NCBI GenBank assembly: GCA_013368445.1 | Contig: JAACJO010000028.1 | Coordinates: 407,283-471,282 of the forward strand | Direction of reading: 5' to 3' | Source: Leucocoprinus leucothites | Taxonomy: Eukaryota; Basidiomycota; Agaricomycetes; Agaricales; Agaricaceae | DNA length: 64,000 nucleotides | Shown here: piece by piece, positions 57,894 to 64,000 of the stretch | Layout: every line of letters begins with the position of its first letter | Position numbering within the stretch: position 1 is the first letter of the stretch | Program-made: the position numbers and the translations under genes | Notes under the pieces: model-generated | Told to the model about the DNA's origin: nothing | The model's input: the letters and a program-made list of their open reading frames with translations, nothing else | Databases searched by the model: none

Positions 57894-58702
57894 CTAGGCT
57901 GCGGGGGCAACAAGCATGAAGGTACCCGCAATAGGATTACCAAGACCAACCGCGCCTGCAAATGCAGAAATGTCGAAGTTTTGAACCGGAGTAGCAGGGG
58001 TAACGACCGTCTGGTCATTGAACCCGTCAGGTTGTTCGAACACCAAGAAGATGTACCTATTCACGAAGGGGAAGGCGTCAGATTAAAAAAAACCTGCCAG
58101 AGGTACTGCTCGAAGGCACGAACCTGTGTGCATCGGACCCAGCGGGAGGTGTAGGTTGCCTGAACTCGCTTAGAGCTGGAGTCGAGTTACTCAACAGACC
58201 GGAACCATTGGGGGTGAAGTTTCCGCCTAGGAAATGACGAATTTGCGCAGAGGTTGGCTCCTGGGGAGTAGGCGCATCGGGGTCAACTGCAGCAACGACG
58301 AAGGGACCTCTGCTATTGGAGCCCCTGAGATTGAAAGTCGGAGGACCGGCGGTTGCTTTGAAGCAACGAAGAATGATTAGTTAGGAGAGAGGCTTATTTT
58401 CACGAGCGAAGCAGGTCATACAGTCACGAGGTAATTGTTGGCCTGCATGAATCGTAATTGGCCTGGCGTTGGGTTCGGGGAATGTCACTTCTAGGAGGGC
58501 AGTGGGGTCAAAAGTGATCGAGAGGTCGGTGGGAATCTACCGTTGATCATAGTATAAGATCAGAATTTGATCACAACGCCTCAGGGGGCTAAAGTAAGCT
58601 CACATTAGCAGCATCAAAGGTCCGTTTCACCGTCCTGACATTCGTGTCTTGTGCAGTAACTGCAAGAGCGATCAATGATAAAAACCCAACAGAGAGTCGC
58701 AT
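57894..58702 (-). CDS. Secreted PEBP-family protein 2
   Basis: Four exons, 202 residues: 58604-58702, 58422-58536, 58124-58355, 57894-58056. Introns sit at the same places and phases as in protein 1. Signal peptide MRLSVGFLSLIALAVTA. Motifs: FDPTALLEVTFPEP, VVAAVDPDAPTPQEP, RHFLGGNFTP, GSDAHRYIFLVFEQP, FAGAVGLGNPIAGTFMLVAP. The start was chosen over an in-frame upstream Met (58840) because only the former begins with a signal peptide, and a TATTTAA box lies at 58768-58774. It is the closest relative of protein 1. Extracellular ligand binding is likely; function unknown. Confidence 0.9.
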
Positions 58703-59123
58703 TGTGGATGGGACGAGTGAATAACTAGAGAGGTCAATGTTCAACAGCAAGGAAACTTGGATGGGATTAAATACATGTGCGTGCTCACAGAAATGTGAAA
58801 AGAAGCTGTTAATTGGCTTGGTTCTGGGAAAAAATGACATCTATGATAGGCCAGAGTTAACACCACCACCTTCGCCCTCCACGCTCTTGCTTCCTCTAGA
58901 GTCTTGGTTTCTCCGGCATCTGTGAATGTGGGATGCATCGTCACGAAAACATTCATCCTCAGCAATTTTGATTGTGAAATGACCCTGATGACTGACGTCA
59001 CACTAAAAACCCAGATCTATTTTCTGGCATACCGATTGCCAAAAGAAGTAGTTAAGCAGGTCATGAACAATATTCATTCACACAAACTCGAGAATCCCCG
59101 GAGAATTCAACCTTCGAATTCGT
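58703..59123. other. Intergenic DNA between PEBP genes 2 and 3
   Basis: Promoter of gene 2 (TATTTAA, minus sense, 58768-58774). No further gene seen. Confidence 0.5.
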
Positions 59124-59955
59124 TCAGGGACTATCAGGATTAGCAACCATCATGAATGTTCCCGCGATGGGGTCCCCAAGCCCAACTTCCTGCGCAAATG
59201 TAGCGACATCCCATCGCTGAATTGGTGTAGTAGCATTCACAAACGTCTGTCTGTCGAACCCTGCTGGCTGTTTGAAAACCAAGAAAACATAGCTCCATGC
59301 CAAATTTAATCCTTCCCGTTCGAAAGAAAATGCAATCCAGAAATGCTCACCGATGGTTCCCAACAGTAGGCGTCGGCTGTCTCCATTCCGAAATCGCAGC
59401 ACTCGTGTTACTTAGCAGGGGACTGGGGCCCGAGCCTAGGATGGGTAGTTTCCGCGGGAAGAAGTCGCCTCCTAAGAAGTGGCGGACTTGTGCGTTACTA
59501 GTATTCGTCGGTGAAGGAGCGTCCGGATCAACGGCTGCAACGACGAAAGGTCCTGGGCCAGTATTTTTACCAAGCGGGTCCGACGGGTTGACAAGGCTGA
59601 GGATCGGAGGACCTGCCGTGTCTAATTTGTGCAGGTAAGTTCAGGACGCGTTGCCTGAGCTGTAGTATTGAAGATATTTACCTTCGCGTGGCAACTGGAT
59701 GCCTGTGTGGACTAGGATCGGGGGAGCCGATGCTTGTGGTAAGATCACCTCGAGAAGAAATGTGGGGTCAAAATTGATCTTAAGATCCTCTGGTATCTGA
59801 ATTGCAGCGGAGTCAGAAATATGTATTGTGGAGCGGGAAGAAGGGGCACTCACATCGGCATTGTCGAATGCTCGTTTGACTGCTCCGATGTTAAGGTCCT
59901 GAGCGTAAACCGTCAAAAACACGGAAACCAAGCTTGGCAAGTTTGTCAATCTCAT
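59124..59955 (-). CDS. Secreted PEBP-family protein 3, diverged
   Basis: Four exons, 218 residues: 59854-59955, 59682-59796, 59351-59621, 59124-59292. Introns are at equivalent positions to genes 1 and 2; the first intron has no stop and is in frame, but its GTGAGT..CAG borders and the paralogues support splicing. Signal peptide MRLTNLPSLVSVFLTVYA. Motifs: FDPTFLLEVILPQ, VVAAVDPDAPSPT, RHFLGGDFFP and GNHRYVFLVFKQP, where the usual S-D-A-H-R of the copies is N-H-R. A longer loop precedes the second motif. TATAAAA lies about 40 bp upstream (59993-59999). The oldest branch of the cluster, probably with altered ligand preference. Confidence 0.88.
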
Positions 59956-60861
59956 GTTTGCCGCGATGAGACGTCCGTTCGATCCAACTCGCTTTTATAC
60001 CAGCAATCGCTCCTTCACTTTCAATCAGTGTTCCTGTCGAGAACATCAAGAGACCATATGGCACAAATACGCCATTCCGTGTACGAGTACGGGCTTGAAT
60101 ATCCGTGGCAAAAATTCGCTCCTAACAGCAGCAAATTGTCACCCACAGTGAGAATCAGGAACGGGCCGCCATTTGCACTGGAAGTTTGGCCAGTGCACAA
60201 GAAACATCTGAATAGAATAGGAAGAATCCTTGGAAGACAAGAAGGAATGGGTCCCGCACGATCCCAAATCACGAGTTACCTCCAGGGAAAACAGCAAAGC
60301 AGGGGAAGAGTATTTTTACACTTGTTTGGCGAATCTCGAATCATCCTGAGTGCCGACTAAGTTCAGAATAGTGATTGCCTCGTATCTTCGGTTTGTTCGC
60401 AGTCCGTTGGTGTAAAGGTACAGTGTACGCACCCCGAGCTTCGCTCAAAGCGTGGGTGCTCCTTAAGTAAACGTCATAACGCAGATCAAGGGGTAAAAGC
60501 TTAGTCTCCCCTCGGAAACGCTCTACATACGCCTCAGTAGCTCAAATTCGCCAGACCTTGTAATAAACACTACTTAGCAGGGCCGGTCTGGCCAATGGTA
60601 GTTTCTTCACAAAATGCGCATTCCCGATTGTCAGTGAGGACGGTAGAACCTCATCCGTCCGCACCCGGCCACAGACAGGATTTAGGAACAAACGAAGACG
60701 CAACCATCCTCCAGCCTCTCAACTACTATCATTCTACACGAGCCCAGCTATTCGCGTTGATTACTTTGTGATTTTATCATAATAAGCTGTTTCTAGCGAT
60801 TTCACGTCCAGTGTCAGGGCACAAACCAAGCCCATCAACGCACTCTCTGGCCTTGACTCGG
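59956..60861. other. Intergenic DNA, no gene supported
   Basis: Holds the promoter of PEBP gene 3 and about 850 bp without convincing ORFs: a 179-codon plus-strand frame (59821-60360) overlaps the PEBP gene antisense, carries no domain and is taken as chance. Ordinary CpG content. Confidence 0.4.
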
Positions 60862-62290
60862 CTAGGACCACGAAAGAGAACCAAGACTTCCCCCCAATGA
60901 ACACTTCACATTCTCTCCAGGATGTTCATCACGTTCAAACACAAACCCATTCTCACTCGCCGCCAAAAACCTGTTCTCCAGGATCATCTCAAAGTCCTCC
61001 CTCGTTGATCCTTCTCGTGATGATTTCGATAGATATAGCTCGTCCGAAACGGTAAGGAAGCTCAACATCCTGGAGGATTTTGGGAGACTAAGGCTGGGAA
61101 TGGCGGTAGAGGGCCGGTGAATGAATTGGACTCGAGTGCCAATGGGCGGTGTGGAAGTCGAATCGATAGATATGCTCCCGCGAGACGGATCTCCCGCTGT
61201 AATTCGATACACGCGATCAAGCTTCAAAAAAGGAAAAAAAGTGAGCAGAACTGCAGCATCGATCATCGAATGTGCGCACCTTCCCGTCCTCGGAGAGGGC
61301 GCCAAGTGAAAACTGCTCTTCCTCTTTAAACGAGCCAGATACATGAGTATCCAAGCCTGATTTATTGATGGCAGAAATAAGTAATTGCGTCGGATTATCT
61401 TCATCAAGGGCATTGACCATGTTTCCTTCGCATTGCGTGATCGTCATAGGTCCACTTAGTCTTCGCACGTCGAGGAAATCGACTGCGAACGTAGGTTTTG
61501 GGGTGATGGAGTGTTCTCCGGTAAGGGCCAGGCCTACGACACCAGAGCTAAGAATTTCCTGGTTGTGTAAAAGGGTCACGGGTCGCCCAGTTACGAAGGG
61601 TGTTGAAGAGGCGAGGAGTCCTAACTAAACCCTGTGAGCGCGTATGTTCGAGAAAGTAGATGCAAAACCTGACCTTGGTGATGCCAGGTAAGTGACGGAA
61701 CGAGGAAAGAAGGCCTTCTGGTTTGAGGTCACTGAGGTAAAGCACATTCTGTATTTTTGTAGGACTAGTAAGGGAGACTTGAGAAATGTACTGTGAGCAG
61801 AGTATAGAAACCCTCACTCTAGTTGACGAAGGCCATCAGGCAACGGCGGCGCCTTACCACCCTCCCAGACCTCCTCCCAGGACACCCCTTCCTCAAGCGA
61901 GCGCTCCTTTCCAGCCTCCCCATCCTTTCTCCGAAACGCATGCCATCTTCCAACCTGGGCCTCCTCCCTCCCCGGAATAGTCGACCGAAACGGCGTCACG
62001 TCTCTCGAGTCCAACACGGCGACAGATAACGATAGAACATCATTCGCCACACCTCGTTCATTGATTCTGGTACTCCCAAGCCGACCTGAAAGACAACCAA
62101 TAGTCTGTGTTCTCTCTAGGTTCGTCAGGCCAGTGACAGCACGACCTAAATCCTGGGCATCCGAAAAGTTGGCAGAAAGCGCGAAAAGCATAGTCAAGTC
62201 ATGCCCAGCATATTGTCTTGTAAGAGTTTGAATTCTATCAAGCAGACGAGCAGGCGAACGTGCGAGACATGTCGAGAGATGGAGGACCAT
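60862..62290 (-). CDS. FIST-domain protein
   Basis: Four exons, 413 residues: 61858-62290, 61674-61777, 61280-61624, 60862-61221. Begins MVLHLSTCLARSPARLLDRI, then DLTMLFALSANFSD, a T-I-G-C-L-S segment and PFRSTIPGREEAQVGRW; the second exon gives VLYLSDLKPEGLLSSF and LPGITK, followed by a TGRPVTLLHNQEILSSGVVG stretch characteristic of FIST_N-type proteins. The C-terminal part is strand-rich (VYRITAGDPSRG, FVFERDE). FIST domains are thought to bind small ligands such as amino acids in sensing proteins; the specific role in fungi is unknown. Faces a divergent gene across about 100 bp. Confidence 0.75.
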
Positions 62291-62391
62291 GAAAAGTCTG
62301 TGGGCGCTATGATCGCTTCATTTCCATTTCCAGATTCTATTCGCCAGTATGTCATTTCCCACGCATCTCTGATTTCTGCTTCCACGTCGCC
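62291..62391. promoter_or_regulatory. Putative bidirectional promoter
   Basis: Only 101 bp separate the start codons of the FIST gene (minus, 62290) and the small membrane protein gene (plus, 62392), so their promoters must share this stretch or extend into the genes. No clear TATA box. Confidence 0.5.
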
Positions 62392-62909
62392 ATGAGCCAA
62401 GTTCAGATGGACTCTTATCCCTCCCTGCTCTGGGTAACGTACATACACTCTTTTTGTTCTATTGGACTCTAACTGACTCGTTATTATTCAGCATCCCATC
62501 AGTCCTAATCCTTTCAGCCTACTTTGCCAATAAATACTACAAGAAGTACCGGCTCGAGAAATACGGTATCGGTAAAGGCGGTACGTATATTTCCCCTTCC
62601 TAGGTTTATCTCCAGCTGACAACTGTGTCTACAGCGAAGGGCTTCCAAACTAATGTCAAACAGCTCCGCGTAACACCAGAAATCGCAGAACGTCTTCGCC
62701 GAGGCGAATACGTCAGCTCCGAAGAAATAGCCGAAGCCGTTGTCCAAGCTGAAGAAGAGGCGAAGAAACGGCCGCCACCACAAGGTGTCATTGAAGTCGG
62801 CTTTGGACCACGGGAGACTGCATCGCAGCCAAAGGAGGAGCCTACGAATGAGTGGTTGCCAGAATCTGTGACAAACCCGAAGAAGAGGGGTAAGGTGAAG
62901 CGCCGATGA
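62392..62909 (+). CDS. Small membrane-anchored conserved hypothetical protein
   Basis: Three exons, 136 residues: 62392-62438, 62492-62580, 62635-62909. Introns have GT..AG borders (GTACAT..TTCAG and GTACGT..TACAG). N-terminal hydrophobic segment about residues 10-27 (WVTIPSVLILSAYFANKYY), then a basic YKKYRLEKYGIGKG, a helical region QLRVTPEIAERLRRGEYVSS with EEIAEAVVQAEEEAKKR, and a basic C-terminus PKKRGKVKRR that could be a nuclear or ER-retention-like signal. The look is of a short single-pass protein with a cytosolic charged tail. No function assigned. Confidence 0.75.
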
Positions 62910-63614
62910 TATTATGTTAATTTGTGAGCGCTTTTCATCCGCCAACTGTTCCAACTGCTAATGTGTCACTGATAGATTGAGGATTGTCTATGTATTCCAA
63001 CCTAGATGCCGATATGCATGGATACCTATTAATTGATTCTCAATCCATACCGTCGTTTATTATGCGTGCTCCAGCGACAACGACACTACGAACAGCCAGG
63101 CCCAAGTGTCCGCAAAGTCTTGGTCTACATTTCAGGTCTCAAACCCGAGGCTCACACGATTAAACCGCCACTGAACATCTGGATGCATCCCTGAGCGAGT
63201 ATGCTCCCCGAAGAACCTACACACGCAGGTTCTGCTATAAACAAGGCCGTCCCAGAACTGGCCAACAAGCAAAGAACAAAAATATGCACTTTCTGATGCT
63301 CTCGGTCTTCAGAGGATAGAGACCACGCGCTGTGCTACCGAACCTAGCGATACAACTCACAGAGTTCATCATCTCTCTTTCAAGGGAAAACCGTCGGCTG
63401 TCTCGAGTAGCAGCGACGCACTCAAGATGCGCGAGCACGCACGAAATATACGAGTAAAATGATGACTACGTTGTCAATGGACTCACATATAGACGGGCAC
63501 ACGACTAGACAATATATAGATTGAAGATCATGCGAGACAAGCTGTCGGGTCCCTCCCATTACCACACAATCCGAAACAGAGATTTATCTGCGCTTTCCAT
63601 CCGAATATATACCT
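62910..63614. other. Intergenic DNA between convergent genes
   Basis: 3' flanks of the small membrane protein gene and of the armadillo-repeat gene. No ORF with a recognisable domain. Confidence 0.45.
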
Positions 63615-64000
63615 TTATTGGCGAAAGGCATCTCTGAGGATCCTGACAGCACGAGATCGAACTTCAACTGTGTAGCTTTGCCTGAGCTGAACAAGCCGAT
63701 CAACAAGTGCAGGCACAGCCTGAGACATCTGTCCCCAGGTGTAATAATCATCTAAAACAACCATTAAACCAATACTCAACTTCTTATGGTTATAGAGACG
63801 AGAAAATCGGGGTGCATACCAGCGTCAGCAATATTCTCCAATGCTCGAATGCAATTGAATTGAACCATGGAATTAACGGACCGCAAGAGGCCAACCAAAA
63901 TTCGAATGATAACGGTTGCTTGATTTCCGGTGTATGATACACCTAATCTGCATGTAAGGTTCAGTAGTGCGCCGGTAGCTGCTTCTTGAAGACTTGTTTC
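63615..64000 (-). CDS. Armadillo/HEAT-repeat protein, 3' end only
   Basis: Partial gene, cut by the window edge at 64000. Last exon 63615-63751 (stop TAA 63615-63617), intron 63752-63819 with GTATGC..TTTAG borders, preceding exon from 63820 beyond 64000. Helical repeat text: LQEAATGALLNLTCRLG, then ATVIRILVGLLRSVNSMVQF, NCIRALENIADAG; last repeat PALVDRLVQLRQSYTVEVRS with RAVRILRDAF. Such repeats are protein-binding solenoids. Which armadillo protein it is cannot be decided from this end. Confidence 0.75.

Noticed and set aside
59821..60360. A 179-codon plus-strand frame
   Set aside because: Antisense to exon 1 of PEBP gene 3 and its promoter. No known domain and no signal of conservation that can be judged here.

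Overview
This window is fungal nuclear DNA, most likely from a basidiomycete (Agaricomycetes-like). The genes on the right are rich in short introns of about 50-65 nt with GT..AG borders. The left part carries a tyrosine-recombinase (Ngaro-like) retroelement, chromodomain Ty3/gypsy elements of the Tf1/sushi style and a Tc1/mariner relic. Genus cannot be told from the sequence alone.

Positions 1 to about 44,000 are a transposon graveyard. A Ty3/gypsy relic (family B, minus strand, pieces at 732-1012, 6069-6246 and 14858-17080) is split by an Ngaro-like element (1013-6068) and by a solo-LTR-like block. That block is split by a complete gypsy element of a second family, element A (6293-14205, minus, 5-bp target duplication TCATC), and A is itself split by a 605-bp solo LTR (10081-10685, duplication TCTAG). 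To the right come a fold-back block (17172-17966), a second copy of family B (element C, 18642-24040, plus) holding a 169-bp solo LTR and a 1581-bp Tc1-like relic, a related minus-strand relic (D), a 5' part of the A family (E, 26169-29764), a gypsy scrap (G), a near full-length A-family copy (F, 30412-39301), and a tail of a further copy (39303-40101). An unclassified LTR element end (40312-42103) and a fold-back Tc1-type MITE (42358-43062) complete the repeats. CpG is strikingly rare in most of this part and many stops are explained by CGA to TGA change.

The A/E/F family is the most interesting object. Its LTR contains a 13-nt word complementary to the primer site just inside the LTR, which suggests self-priming as in Tf1. 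Gag and pol appear to be joined by a -1 frameshift at an A/T run followed by a stem-loop. Downstream of the chromodomain lies a third, in-frame ORF of about 449 codons, with paired zinc knuckles, an Arg/Gly-rich stretch and an acidic end.

From about 44,068 to the right end the DNA looks like ordinary gene space: SMC3 (cohesin ATPase, 15 exons, minus, with a cluster of ACGCG boxes upstream), two tandem DHA1-type major facilitator transporters with identical 14-exon layout, three tandem secreted PEBP-family genes, a FIST-domain gene, a small membrane protein gene transcribed divergently from it, and the 3' end of an armadillo-repeat gene cut by the window edge. Exon coordinates were worked out by eye and may be off by a base or so at some junctions.
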